The translations under genes were made by a program, and so were the position numbers. A stretch of 64,000 nucleotides of DNA, from the NCBI GenBank assembly GCA_963930655.1, contig OZ005618.1, positions 9,446,001 through 9,510,000 of the forward strand. Reading direction: 5' to 3'. Shown piece after piece: positions 20,461 to 32,989 of the stretch (positions within the stretch are counted from its first letter, which is position 1; each line of letters opens with the position of its first letter). A model generated the notes under the pieces. The model was not told where the DNA came from, ran no database searches, and worked only from the letters and a program-made list of their open reading frames with translations. This stretch comes from Myrica gale (lineage: Eukaryota; Streptophyta; Magnoliopsida; Fagales; Myricaceae).

Positions 20461-22869
20461 CTTCTTTGGCAATTCCATGGAGATTTCCATACCCCTAAAT
20501 GGTTATCAACTTGGTATCCTGCATTTAAGGTCAAAATACTCTGTAATTTCTACTTCATTTTGGTGAGAACTGACTACAGAGACCCCAGAATTGGCCCAAG
20601 CTTTGAGGCCAGGCAGAATTCAACACCAAATTGGCTACTGATCTTGTTCTTTAGCCTGATTTAGTAAAGGGAAATATTTAGGGTGTTTCTGGTGGCTTGC
20701 AGTCTCTTCATTTTCATCCTCTAACCGAAACCCATTGACACTCTATCAACAATTTAACTACCTAGAATTTTACTTGGTGGGGGGAGTACTGAAGCAACTG
20801 TGTTAGATGTGGCAGCTCACCCAGGTTGATGACAAATCAAGGAACATCCTCAGGGTGACATTTATGAAAGATACTCGTACATAACCAAAAGAAGGGATTT
20901 TTTGCGCTTGGCAGCTGAGGAAATAGGTTAACAGACGGTCAAAAATAGGGGAGGTTGAGAGAGGTAGAAAAGAGGTATTTTAGGTGAGGAAGGCAATGGG
21001 GGAGGTTCTTGAAATCAGAAGGCACAATATCAGGCACCAACACCATGTGCCTCCCTCACATCACTCTTTATCACGTGGGGCATCTTTGCCACCACATACA
21101 AACCCCACTTTGCCTTCTTTTTAATTATCATTAAAATTCCTTTTGCGCCCCCTCTGACCCAATCTTTTCACATTCTTACCCACAATCCCTCTCCCTTTTC
21201 TTAATCCCTAAGAGAGAAGAAATTTCCGGGATTGATTAGGGTTGATTAAGGGGTACCATGTTTGTCAATGACTCTTAAGGCTTGTGACCAAGTATTGATG
21301 TTGTTCTTAACTTTTTCCCCTGAGTCGGGTATCTTTTTAGTTTTGTGGTCCAAATTGAAATGGAGCGCCTAATAAATCTTGATTTTCCTATATGCATTAG
21401 AAAAAATAGAAAAACTTTTTGGAAGGATAGAAGTGTAGAATGAATGATCAAACATTTGGCTAAATTCTTCTTGATTGTGGGTATACTTCCAATGATATTG
21501 TCTGAATTCGTATCCTTATTGACTTGGTGCTTGAGTGAAGAACAACTAAAGTACCTAGAATATATTGATATATTAGAATGGAACATGCATAATTGATTGG
21601 TCATTTGTATATGATTCTTTTCATTACCTAAACAAACTAAAATATTCGCTTTCGAGTGCACATTGAACCCTCATGTCACCAAAATCCATCAATGTCCCTC
21701 TCTAAATAGATCTTATGGTTGGTATGTGTGATAAATGAGTCATGTGGCACAATTTTGATGATCGAATCTAATTTATGAGTGTCTATTTATGAATTTTAGT
21801 AGTTCGAAGACTCAATATAATGAACTTAATAATTTGGACTATCAAAACGACACTTACCCTAAAGTTTGCAAGGGCAAAGTGTTTTTTCTTTTAGCAAAGT
21901 AATTTTTTTTCCAAAAGAAAACACAATATGCAATGAAAACACGGTGTCTCATTACAATTTAGAACGAGTTCTTTTGAATAGGTTGTATAATATTCACCCT
22001 ACTTTTTCCTTTATTAAAAAATTTTGAGCTACTTATTCACACATCAAAAAGAATAAAACAAGAGAAACCTTTGTTAGTCTGACCCAAAAGCCAAAACATC
22101 AGGAGAAATAAGAAAACAAAATCTTATTAGAAAAAGATTATTAAGTCTCTCGAACAGTACCTAAAGCATCCTTGCCCCTTTCCTTTGTACAATGTAACCC
22201 AGATTTATAAACAAAGCTAAACTATATACCAAACTTACTTTACCATTACGCTCCATGAGAAAACTGTTCAATTTTTGGTTGGACATTTTTCTTTTTTCAG
22301 CAAGATGATTTTTCATTGTCACAATTAAAGCCTCAGGTAATGTTTGTTTCTCCAATAATTCGGGATATAAAAATTTCTATCAAAACAAAATCACTCTAAC
22401 ATTTTTAACTTTTACACATACAGTTTACCTTTCACAAACTCTAATAAATCTCAATAAAATAAATATTCTCAAAATTTCGAGAATATTCTTTAAAATTTTG
22501 ACAAACAGAGATGCACTTGATCTAGGCTATGGCCTACGTGGGGACAAAGACAAATAGATAAATTAGGAAATTTCCAAGTATTTCCCAATTAGGGAATTTT
22601 TCCTAATTTTTTTCGATCACAAAAATATTTGTGATGGGCCCATTGGCCTGCAGTGGTGACCAGCTTTCCTCGTTAACAGGAAAGCAGCACTCGGTATTCT
22701 CTCAATCTTTAATCACATGAATCTTAAATAAAAATACCTTGTCTCCCCCGTATATTGAGCAGCTTATTAATAATTGATCATGTCACCCACCCTTACTAGC
22801 GATGGGCTAGTTTGTAATATCAGAGAAAGCAAGGGGCCGATTACCGACGAAGATTAGTGTTCAAAAAAT
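20461..22869. other. Intergenic 5' of the kinesin gene
   Basis: Mostly unassigned. A foldback-like remnant related to 46215-46515 is at about 21670-21860 (phrases such as GTGGCACAATTTTGATGATC). A G-box CACGTG sits at about 21073 in a block rich in CACCA/CCTCAC, but no gene follows closely enough to assign it. Confidence 0.35.
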
Positions 22870-22903
22870 TTCGAAAAGCTTTTACAATTTGCTTTTGTCT
22901 CTC

Positions 22904-22955
22904 TATAACGGTCGGAAAATTTCGAGGAAACGGATCTCACTGACGCCGTTAGGCC
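22904..22955. promoter_or_regulatory. Cluster of MSA-like (G2/M) elements upstream of kinesin-5
   Basis: Three AACGG cores lie within 50 bases: TATAACGGTC (plus, 22904-22913), GAAACGGATC (plus, about 22927) and CCTAACGGCG (minus, 22945-22954). The known mitosis-specific activator consensus is YCYAACGGYY, bound by three-repeat MYB factors that drive G2/M transcription of cyclin B and mitotic kinesin genes. Position, about 85-130 bases upstream of a TATA-like box, and the downstream gene fit this role. Confidence 0.6.
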
Positions 22956-23035
22956 CCCAGTCGTCATCTAACGTCCAAACCTCTCGTAACGTTATTCAGA
23001 TTAATCTTATTTTTGGTTCTCTCTCTCCCTGTCTG

Positions 23036-23044
23036 CTCTAAATA
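23036..23044 (+). promoter_or_regulatory. TATA-like box of kinesin-5 gene
   Basis: CTCTAAATACAAAG near 23035 precedes a CT-rich leader (CTCTCTCTCTCTCTCT at about 23113) typical of plant 5' UTRs. The leader to the start codon would be about 700 bases and may hold an intron (possible donor GTGAGT near 23234, acceptor CACAG near 23734). Confidence 0.35.
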
Positions 23045-23766
23045 CAAAGACTCACTCTCTCTGTATTATTAAACGTTAAAAAACCAACAAAATTCACCGA
23101 TTCATTCATTACCTCTCTCTCTCTCTCTCTTAGAATTTCTCTCTTAGACTTTCTCTCTCTAAAAGCATTCTTGCCGTAGTTCGGAACTGACTCTAAGCTC
23201 TTCAAAGGCCTGCCATTACATTTAGAACTTGCTGTGAGTTTCATTTTCCAATCCACAGTGCAATTTCTCAGATTTTTGTTCTGGAGTTTGTTACTTCCTC
23301 TTTAGTTTCGATCGGTCATTTTCGATCCAACTCGGATTCACCAATGTGTCTCTCTGTGTTTTCATTCTTCTTGTTTTTTTTTCAGTGTTAAGTAATGGTT
23401 AAAACTTTTTATGCCGTATTTTTTCCGTTTAGTCTGCCATTGTTCAGTGTTAAATCAGTGTGAGAGCGAGTTGTGAGTGTGTGCGATCACTTGGACAGCG
23501 TTACTTTCTGAGTTGACTCGACGAGTTTAACTTCTTGGTGCCGAGTCGATTTCACCTTCAGATTCAAGAACAGTGTAGCTCTCAAACACCTTCTTTTACC
23601 AATGACATTCCACTTTTTTACGTTTTTTCCTTTTTCCTATTTCACCTTGTCCGTTTTTCTTTAGCCTACTCTGTTTCTGATTTTAAGGTCAAGGTTCTGA
23701 TTCATGCTAAATTGGGGTGTCTCCGATCGTCACAGTGAAGGTTTAGCGCTCTCAGTACGATAAGCT

Positions 23767-26700
23767 ATGGATTCCACGCAGAGAAGAGGTGGAATGGTAT
23801 CACTATCGCCATCGCAGACACCTCGGTCGAGCGATAAGTCAGTGCGAGAGTTGCGATCTGCGGATTCGAATTCCAGCACCAAGAATGAAAAAGACAAGGG
23901 TGTCAATGTTCAGGTTCTTGTGCGTTGCAGGTGAGTTTCCAATCTGAACTTGGCGCATTGTTAAGCAACTTTGGGTTGTTTAGGATTCGTGATTTGTTGA
24001 TTTGATTGTATTTGTAGGCCATTGAGTGAGGATGAGTTGAGGGTCCATACGCCCGTGGTGATATCTTGTAGCGAGAGTAGAAAGGAAGTTTCAGCGGTTC
24101 AGAATATAGCCAACAAGCAGATTGATAGAACATTTGCCTTCGACAAGGTTTGCAGCGCTGAATCATTTGTAATTGCTTTTTTGTGGTTTCCTTAATCTAC
24201 TGTTTGGTTCTGGAAAATGCTGGAAACGGAAGTTTTAAGTTTTTTGTGTTTCATGTTGTTCTTGACGCTGAAGTGCTAGGAACTGACCTCAAATAAGCAG
24301 AATGATTGAACTAGACTTGTTTTACAGACTTGGATCTTGAATGCTTTGTTTGTTTTTGTAGTACCGAATTTTGTATCAGAAAGTTTATATACTCTTTCTT
24401 ATTCACTCCCTGGTCTTACTGGTCAACCTGGCGATTGGAGTGTATCAAATTATTCTGTTTTTTGCTGTCCCTTTACCCTTTGGGAATGATTCCAGTGTTT
24501 GATGCTTCGCTTTAGGTCTTTGGTCCAGCCTCCCAACAGAAGGAGTTGTACGATCAGGCTGTATCTCCTATTGTGAATGAAGTACTTGAGGGATATAACT
24601 GCACTATCTTTGCTTATGGTCAAACGGGAACAGGGAAAACGTATACAATGGAAGGAGGAGCAAGGAAAAAGGTTTATTTTTCTCTCTATGACTTGAATTT
24701 ATATGTTTCAGGCTCCGCTTTCTGCGCTTGTAATTGCTGATACCTTGTTTCTTTCTGTAGAATGGGGAATTTCCTAGTGATGCTGGAGTTATTCCGAGAG
24801 CTGTTAAACAGATTTTTGATATATTAGAAGCTCAGAATGCTGAATATAATATGAAAGTGACATTTTTAGAGCTGTACAATGAGGAGATTACAGATCTTTT
24901 GGCTCTGGAGGAGAATTCAAAATTTATAGATGATAAATCTAAGAGACCAATAGCTCTCATGGAAGATGGAAGAGGGGGTGTATTTGTGAGAGGCTTGGAA
25001 GAAGAGATAGTCTGTACTGCGAATGAAATTTACAAAATCTTGGAGAGAGGTTCTGCAAAAAGGCGTACCGCTGAAACTCTTCTCAACAAACAAAGCAGTC
25101 GTTCTCACTCAATATTTTCTATCACAATTCACATCAAGGAGTGCACACCAGAGGGGGAAGAGATGATAAAATGCGGGAAGCTGAACCTTGTCGACCTTGC
25201 AGGTTCTGAGAATATTTCACGCTCTGGTGCCCGAGAGGTATGAGATTAATGGGCAAAAATAGATTTCACTTTAATATCTACAAGAATGACGTAATTAGAT
25301 TGAGCGTATTGATGCTTCAAGGAGTATCATATTGGGACTATATCTTCGTGTTTTAGTATGAATGAAAGACCTTATTGGCATGGTGCCGTAAAAGATTTTT
25401 CCTTCACATTTTTTTTTAGCATTTGATTCCTATGATACTATCAATTCCAGGGCAGAGCGAGGGAAGCTGGGGAGATTAATAAAAGCCTGCTTACCCTGGG
25501 TCGTGTTATTAATGCACTTGTTGAGCACTCTGGTCATATTCCATACAGGTAAGAGCTGTGATATAAACGGTATCTTGTCTTTTGGTTGTTTTTGCGAACC
25601 TGGAAAGTATATTTGCTAAGGTGTCTGGAATATCAGGGATAGCAAACTAACAAGGTTATTGAGGGATTCCTTGGGGGGGAAAACAAAGACATGCATTATC
25701 GCTACGGTTTCACCCTCCATTCATTGTTTGGAAGAAACACTCAGCACCCTAGATTATGCACACCGTGCCAAAAATATCAAGAATAAACCTGAGGTCAGCA
25801 AGTGGTTCAGTTTATGCGAATGTGTTTGTCAGTTCTCTTACTAGTGTAATCCTTCTCTCATATATTGAGTTAAATTATACTTTGCAACCTTTTGCATTTG
25901 ATCACTATTTCAGGTCAACCAGAAGATGATGAAATCTGCATTGATCAAGGATTTGTACTCTGAAATTGACCGTCTAAAGCAAGGTTGACTGCTTCTTTGA
26001 TTGCTCTCTCTCTCTCTCTCTGAAATACTTCCTCTTCCCAGCAATATATGATCTGTTCTCCCTTTTCGGCTTTCCCAGAAGAGAGAAAAGTTTAAAAAGA
26101 TGAAAGCATGTATCCATCTAACTTCCCGTTGTACCCTCAAACTTGAACCCACTTTTTCAAAAACAAAATTCTCAATTTTGAACCTGCCTATATTTCTAAA
26201 GAGCAGTTTAGGATAGTATTATATCTGAATACATCCCATTTTGAACTCTCATCTATTATTGGACAGAGGGAGTACCGTTTGGTGAAATGATTTAAATACG
26301 TTTGGATACTTGGGTGCTGATATAAGTATATTGTTTGACATGTTTCTTTATCTTAACAGAGGTTTATGCTGCAAGAGAGAAGAATGGGATTTATGTACCA
26401 CGAGACCGTTATCTTCATGAAGAAGCAGAGAAGAAGGTTTAGCTAGTTCTATAACATTTGATCATGGAATTATTTTCTTTCTTACTTGAGTTTGAGAGTA
26501 AATTGGAAGTGTTGTTAGCTTTTGTTGGTCTCTCTCTGTTCACCCTAGGCAATGGCTGAGAAAATAGAGCGTATGGAGCTGGATTCGGAATCTAAGGATA
26601 AGGTATGTTCCCTTAAAAAAAATTTCCTTACTGTTCTTTCCTGGTCGCTTTGTGAGTAAAAGTAATCAAGGTTTGACTTGTCAACAGCAACTTATGGAAC

Positions 26701-29700
26701 TTCAAGAGCTGTACAACTCTCAGCAACTTTTGACAGCAGAACTAAGTGATAGACTTGAAAAAACTGAGGTAAGATAGAAGAGTACAGACCTTTTACACTG
26801 CGTTCAAGTTTATGTTCTGCTTTCATCTTGTACAATAATTTAAAACTTCTCCCTGTTGTATGCAACTTCAGAAAAAGCTCGAGGAAACTGAGCATGCATT
26901 TTTTGATCTTGAGGAAAAGCACAGACAGGCAAATGCAACAATTAAAGAAAAGGAATTCCTCATATCCAATCTCCTCAGATCTGGTCAGCACTATGTTATG
27001 CTTGTGCTCCAGAAAAATTTCTTTGTTCACAAAGCATTCAGTCTCGTTATTTTGTGCTGGATAATAAGTTTTTTTGAGATTGAATAAGGGAAAAGATGAA
27101 GTGTTAAGCTGAATCGGAGTTTCATACTTCTTCCTTGCTATTCTGGTTTAGTTAATCTCATTATGGAATTTCACACATTTTAAAAATTGTAAAGGTGTCT
27201 TATCAATATTTGATAGAACATCCTCAAGCTCAGTCTTTCCAATTTTATCCATTCGAAAGTCTTATGGTTTTGTAATCAAGCAAAGTATATTTTTAATATG
27301 AGTCACATTTCCAGTTTGTCATTAATTTTGACGCATAAAATGGCTTTTGTTGTCCTAAGTTACTCGTATGTCTTTTACTTCACATAGATTGGAAACTATG
27401 GTTCTTTGAGTGTGAGTTTGTCATCCAATCATTGATCATAGCTATCTCACACTAACATCCACTGTTAATTTATCAGAGAAGGCACTTGTTGAGCGAGCTT
27501 TTGAGCTTCGGGCGGAGCTAGAGAATGCTGCTTCAGATGTGTCCAGTTTATTTGCCAAAATTGGTTCGTACTGTTGTCTCAAAAGTCAAAATAGTGCTAG
27601 GTACCATCCATCAATGCTAGAGGGTGATCTATTGCTAATCATGGTTGCTTTTTCAGAGCGCAAGGATAAGATTGAAGATGGAAATAGAATACTTATTCAA
27701 CACTTCCAAGCCCAATTAACTCAACAGCTTGAAATCCTGCATAAGACCGTAGCGGCTTCTGTGACTCAACAAGAGCAGCAACTGAAAGGCATGGAGGAAG
27801 ATATGCAGTCTTTCGTATTAACAAAAGCAGAGGTACAGATAAACAAGATTATTATATTCAGGTTCAGCTTTGACATCTATCCCTCGATTTTTATCTTTCG
27901 GTATCCTTGAAGGCTACTGAAGAGCTTCGAGGAAGGCTTGAAAAGTTAAAATCCATGTATGGTTCCGGTGTTAAAGATTTGGATGATGTAACTGGGGAGC
28001 TCGAAGTACATTCTCAGTCAACTTTTGTTGACCTCAATTCTGAAGTTTCCAAGCATTCATCAGCCCTTGAGGATGTAAGTTACGTTTACTTCTAGTGAAT
28101 CCTTTTCTTTCCTGTATTGTTGTGTTTGATTCATTTTATATGAATCAGTTCTTCAAAGGAATTGCTTCAGAAGCTGATGCACTCCTCAATGATCTTCAAA
28201 GCAGTCTTCACAAACAAGAAGAAAAGCTGTCTGCTTTTGCACACCAACAGCGTCAGGTTTGTAACCGGTTGTTTTCTTGTCCTTTATAATGGAGGTTTCT
28301 GGATTGTTTTTGAAAAAATGCTTGTCTCTGATACCCAATACAGGCACATGCGAGGGCAGTAGAAACTGCAAGGTCAGTTTCTAAAATAACAGTCAACTTC
28401 TTCCAGACTCTGGATACGCATGCATCCAAACTGACACAAATTGTGGAAGAAGCACAAACAGTCAACGATCAAAAGTTGTCTGAACTTGAAAAGAAGTTTG
28501 AGGTGGTTGCACTGTTCTATTACAACAGAATGGATTTTGATTAAGGCGTTCGTCTGTTGTATTAAACACATTTTTTAACGTACATGTAGGAGTGTGCTGC
28601 TGATGAAGAAAGGCAATTGTTAGAAAAAGTTGCAGACCTGCTTGCAAGTTCAAATGCTAGGAAGAAAAAGCTGGTACTTCTTGCTTTTGAATGGCTAATT
28701 ATTGTCCTTACTGTAGTCATATTGTTCATATGCACGGTGGTACATCATATATGTCAATGAATGGTGACTTCAATCTTTGATTCTTACTTTTTGTCTTTTC
28801 ATTCGTTTTAGGTCCAAGCAGCAGTAAGTGGTCTTCGGGAGAGTGCAACCAGTAGAACCAACAAACTACAGCAAGAAATGTCAACTATGCAAGATTCCAC
28901 ATCTTCTATTAAAGCGGAATGGACAGTTCACATGGACAAAACAGAATCCCACTATGTTGAGGATACTTCAACTGTGGAATGTGGAAAGAAAGACCTAGAA
29001 GAAGCCCTTCAGAATTGGTATGGGCTACTATTGTTGTTGATAGCACCTTTGGTGTGGGAATGATCTGGTCTCCTTGAACTCTTTTCTAGTATATTCACTG
29101 AATTTATGATAATAAAAAAAATGCACAGTTTGAAGAAGGCAACCTTGGGTGCAAAACAATGGAAGAATGCTCAGGAATCCTTGCTCACACAAGAAAAGAG
29201 CAATGTTGCTTCTGTGGACACCATTGTTAGGTATTGTACTTCAAAATACGTTGGTTGTATAAATCTATGCAACATTACTCACTTCAGTTTTTCGTTCCCA
29301 ATCAGGAGAGGAATGGAAGCCAATCAAGTCCTGCGTGCTCAGTTTTCTTCTGCCATGTCAGCTACACTCGGAAACGTAGACATTGCTAATAAGGATCTGC
29401 TTTCATCCATTGACTGTTAGTATCTAATTTGGCATGCACATTATTGAGCATAGATTTCAAGTTTGCATTAGTAGTTCTTGGAAATTTTGATCAAATGATG
29501 AATCAAACACTTGCAGATTCGCTGCAACTTGACCATGACGCATGCGGGAATCTCAATTCTATGATAGTTCCTTGTTGCGGGGATTTGAGAGAGTTAAAGG
29601 GAGGTCACTACCACAAGGTCGTAGAGATAACCGAAAATGCAGGGAAATGTCTTCTTCACGAATATACAGTAAGTAGACTTTTTGTCCTAATGTACGTTCT

Positions 29701-30143
29701 CAACTTCACAACCAAAAAGCAGCCAGTCCGGGAAAAAACACATTTTTCTTTCTTCTTCCTCCCTTTTTCTTTGTTCTTCCTCCTCCCTTTCTCTTCCTTT
29801 TAACCCAAAATGGATTAGACACAGAAATATACCTCCAGAAACCGATATCATCCAGTGCCTGATGTATATATGCTTTGTGTTACTTTAACCATATTTCAAC
29901 CATCTATGGCTAATATAGGTGGACGAACCATCTTGTTCAACACCACGAAGGAGGTCATTCAATCTACCTAGCGTAACATCCATTGAAGAACTCAGAACTC
30001 CTGCTTTTGAGGAATTAGTGACGAAATTCTGGGAGGCCAAATCTGCAAAGCATGCCAATGGAGATGCAAAACATATTGCTGGGGCATATGAGGCTGCCCA
30101 ATCCGTAAGAGACTCCAGAGTTCCTCTCACCGCTATTAACTGA
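23767..30143 (+). CDS. KIN5D: Kinesin-5 (BimC/Eg5-type) mitotic motor, KIN5D-like
   Basis: Homotetrameric plus-end motor that crosslinks and slides antiparallel microtubules in spindle and phragmoplast. Exons: 23767-23930, 24018-24147, 24516-24671, 24761-25237, 25451-25548, 25637-25793, 25914-25983, 26360-26436, 26549-26602, 26688-26768, 26872-26983, 27477-27563, 27657-27832, 27913-28074, 28149-28256, 28344-28502, 28590-28673, 28812-29017, 29129-29230, 29306-29415, 29517-29668, 29919-30143. All introns are GT-AG and the sum is 3147 nt, 1048 aa plus stop, close to family length. Motor domain about 49-395: P-loop GQTGTGKT, switch I SSRSH, switch II DLAGSE, then [11 protein letters not shown]. 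Coiled coils fill 400-900. A BimC-type tail ([13 protein letters not shown]-type Thr-Pro) lies near residue 982 and the end is SRVPLTAIN. No defect seen. The D-type label rests on synteny with the NFRKB-like and RBOH genes; other KIN5 paralogues are possible. Confidence 0.93.
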
Positions 30144-30456
30144 TGAGCGTTGAACAAAAAGGAGGAAGTTTAGTGGTAAAAAAAGAAAAGAAGAGTTTTG
30201 TGTACATAGCATACGGTGCAAGTACGTAACTACGTATTGTGGGGCTCTCACTTGTCTTATTCGTTATTTGTGTCCCAGACGAAGAGAGAGGAAAAGAAAA
30301 TCATTGTGGAGGCATGAATATATAGTATATTTTTTCTCATTATTTTTTTAGTTTTTCTAATGGGTTTTTGGGGGAAGCGGGAATATCACATTTAAGTTCC
30401 CAGCTTATAACTACTTTCAGTGCTTCTGTTAAAAGCTTTAAATGTTGAATAATATA
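30144..30456 (+). other. 3' UTR and flank of kinesin-5
   Basis: No coding frame continues. It presumably contains the kinesin 3' UTR; TATATAGTATATTTTTT near 30318 is AT-rich enough for 3' end formation, but no single signal stands out. Confidence 0.4.
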
Positions 30457-30711
30457 GGCTAAAATTATCGCCTTTCCAGTTTAGTCTTTGGGAAAAAAAA
30501 ATTTCTTTTTTCCATTGTCACAAGATTATGAGCTATTTCCCATGTTGGTCCTTCCGTCCCACCTGTCAATGCTGACCATGTCATGCCCAATAGACGCATG
30601 ACACATGTACCTTAATTCAAAATGCACGCTCTACACTGAAAATTTATAGGGATTAAACTGGAAAAAGTCTAAACTTTAGTAACTAGTTGATAATTCTAAC
30701 TAATATTGAAG

Positions 30712-31220
30712 AAAAATGAGCCAAATTGATTAGATTTAAAAATTAGAAGCCAAAATATTGAAGAAAATGAAGCTAATAGAGGTTAATAAAAAAATTATAC
30801 ACAAAAATATTGAGTAAAAATGAGTCAAATTGGTTAGTTTAACAATTAGGAACTATAATATAAAAGAAAATGAGGTTGATAGATTAATGGTTTAAATACA
30901 TTTTTCGGCCCGACTAGTAGAGTATTGAAATTTTGCAACCCACACTACCAATTTCTTTACATGTATCTCAACTACCAACCGCCTAACCGTTAATTTAGAC
31001 AAAAAATGCTATTTTGATGTAGTGAAATGACGTTTCCATTGATAATTTTTGTATGGAGGTAAATGAAGTTAATAGACCAAACTATTGAAGAAAATAAAGC
31101 TAATAGATCAATTAAAGAATTATAGACAAAATATTAAGGAAAAATGAGCAGAATTGATTAGTTTTCACAATTAGAGACCATAATATTGAAGAAAATGAAG
31201 CTAATATATTAAGAGAATAA
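30712..31220. repeat. Decayed ~105-bp tandem array
   Basis: The phrase AAAAATGAGCCAAATTGATTAG recurs with changes at about 30712, 30817 and 31140, and again at about 32308 beyond the inserted retroelement. Subtracting the insertion places the last pair 105 bases apart, the same as the first pair. Each unit also carries CCAAAATATTGAAGAAAATG. An FB1-like fragment interrupts the array near 30890-31040. Confidence 0.6.
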
Positions 31221-32270
31221 GCGCAGTCAGATGTTCGTTCTAGAGAGAGAGTCTCTTCCCTCTCTCTAGAACCCCCTCTCCTTTTCTGAAAAAACCCTCT
31301 TCTCCTTTCTCCCGGTCTGGGGGGACTCTTCTTTCCTCCGGCCACGCTTCTGGTGGCCGACGACTGTCTTTTTCGGCTTGGTTTCTCTCTTCGTTTTGGA
31401 AGCTAGATCCCCGTCTCTCCGGTGCTATTCGGTGTGCACGGCATACCTAGTGGGTTTCCTCTTCGTCTGGCGCTCAAACTTGTCCAGGCGTGGTGGTCGT
31501 TTGTCTGCGCGTGAGGTCACATGCACACCCCGGTGCCCGCGTGGATCTCACGCGTCGGTGCTCTCTTGCCCCTTTCTTGGTTGTCTCGGGTGTTTTCCCC
31601 CGGTTTTGCGTTGCCCAGCCGTGCTCTTCCCCCCAGGCGATCCTTTTTGCCTCTGTCCAAGCGTGCTTTGCCGGTGCGTATAGGTCACGCGCGGCCTTGT
31701 GCTCGTGTATTACCTGTCCGCGCGGTGTTTTTGCTCTGTGCCGCCTCTGGTCAGTTCGTTTGGCCCGTTTCCCGCCTCTGCCGCCTCCCACCGATTGGTG
31801 GTCAGCTCTGTTTCGTGCTGCCTGACATTGCCTTCTCCTCCCCCTTATGCAGCCGGTCTTTGCGTGATGCTATCTTCGAAGGAGTCGGATTGCTGCGAAG
31901 TGCACCCTTCTTCTTGCCGAAACTGCCACCGTTTTGTGCGATGGTTGTGTTGTGTGTGTTGTGTACCGGCCCTTGTGGCTGGTTTTGTTGGTGTTTGTAT
32001 TGTGTTCTGGCCCTTGTGGTCAGTTTGTGGTTGTACTGTCTGTGGACCCTAGTGGTCGGTTGGTTCTGGGGTTTGTATTACGACCCTTGTGGCTGTAGAT
32101 GGTTCCGGCTTTGTAGTCCGGCTTGGTTTCGGGATCGTTGGATCCGTTTTCTGGTAGGGCCTTTAGGTCTGTTTAGGTCTTTCGCTGACCTTCGGGTTAT
32201 ATTTACGTTTTGTACTGGCTGTACTTTTCTCGGTTTTTAATTTATTGGTTATGCTGCTTAGAAAAAAAAG
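31221..32270 (+). mobile_element. GC-rich 1050-bp non-autonomous retroelement with 13-bp target duplication
   Basis: ATTAAGAGAATAA occurs perfectly at 31208-31220 and 32271-32283, directly flanking a GC-rich insert in AT-rich DNA. The insert ends TGCTTAGAAAAAAAAG, an A-tail. The same TGCTTAG plus A-run ends the L1-type LINE at 7550-7563, so LINE machinery probably mobilised it, either as an internally deleted LINE or as a LINE-dependent element. A frame of 239 codons (31521-32240) looks like chance in GC-rich DNA, with no motif. The middle holds repeated CCCTTGTGG phrases (31970-32090). Confidence 0.8.
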
Positions 32271-32565
32271 ATTAAGAGAATAATTTCAAACCAAAATATT
32301 AAGGAAAAAAAGAGCCAAATTGATTAGTTTAACACTAGTTGTTGGGGTTTAAATTTTTCTCAATTTCGTCCCTATGAAATTTCAATTGCAAACGTGGCGT
32401 GCATGTTAGATTAAGCGACACTTGTCGGTGTAGGCCACATCAACAAATTGCATCTAGAAATAGATGGCAGGTGGACGGAAGGACCAACATAGAAAATGAG
32501 TCCTACCCCAAGGACATCAGGGAAAAAATTTCCCTAAAGACTAAATTGGGAAAAAGCTAAACCAC

Positions 32566-32989
32566 ATGAACTAGTGAATGATTTTAACCAATGATTTATT
32601 AATCTGAACTAGGAAGATGTGAAGCCTTTTAGTAATTCTGCTTGTGGAGTAAAATGCGGGAGCCGTATAAATTACATTCCACGCCTTTCGTATAAGTCCC
32701 AAACGAACCAAATTCAGACAAGGCTCGTTTGGTTCATCAGCAGGAAGTTTTGGATAGCTTGAAACAGCGCATGCCGTATTGTGTTCAAAATGGTTGGCGA
32801 GACGGTCTGTTCTCGTTCAGTGTGTTCTTACCTCAAAACAATTTTGCGAACCCAGTAAACCATTTGCAAATTGAAGTTCCAGGAGTCCGATTGAAAACTG
32901 GGTCGGGGGCGTCCAGACGTAGTCCATCACTACATTGACACGATCTTCTATCCAGTTATGAAACCTAACAACGCTGTCATTTTTGTGTA
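32566..32989. other. Intergenic, nothing recognised
   Basis: No supported gene or repeat border. Confidence 0.35.

Larger units (their letters stand above)
30457..32565. mobile_element. Large inverted-repeat element enclosing nested repeats
   Basis: A left arm (about 30457-30705) and right arm (about 32340-32565) are imperfect inverted copies. Left TTTAGTCTTTGGG pairs with right CCCTAAAGACTAAA, left TGTTGGTCCTTCCGTCC with right GGACGGAAGGACCAACA, and left ATGCACGCTC with right GGCGTGCAT. The inner part holds a tandem array and a later retroelement insertion. No transposase is seen, so the superfamily (Mutator-like or foldback) is open. Borders are approximate and no target duplication was fixed. 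Confidence 0.6.

Noticed and set aside
21000-21240. A microRNA precursor or promoter near the G-box at 21.07 kb
   Set aside because: No mature microRNA that I know and no long stem; no gene starts within reach.
31521-32240. 239-codon open frame in the GC-rich insert
   Set aside because: Cys/Trp/Leu-rich translation with no motif, overlapping long frames in other phases, and the whole stretch lies within a retroelement insert.
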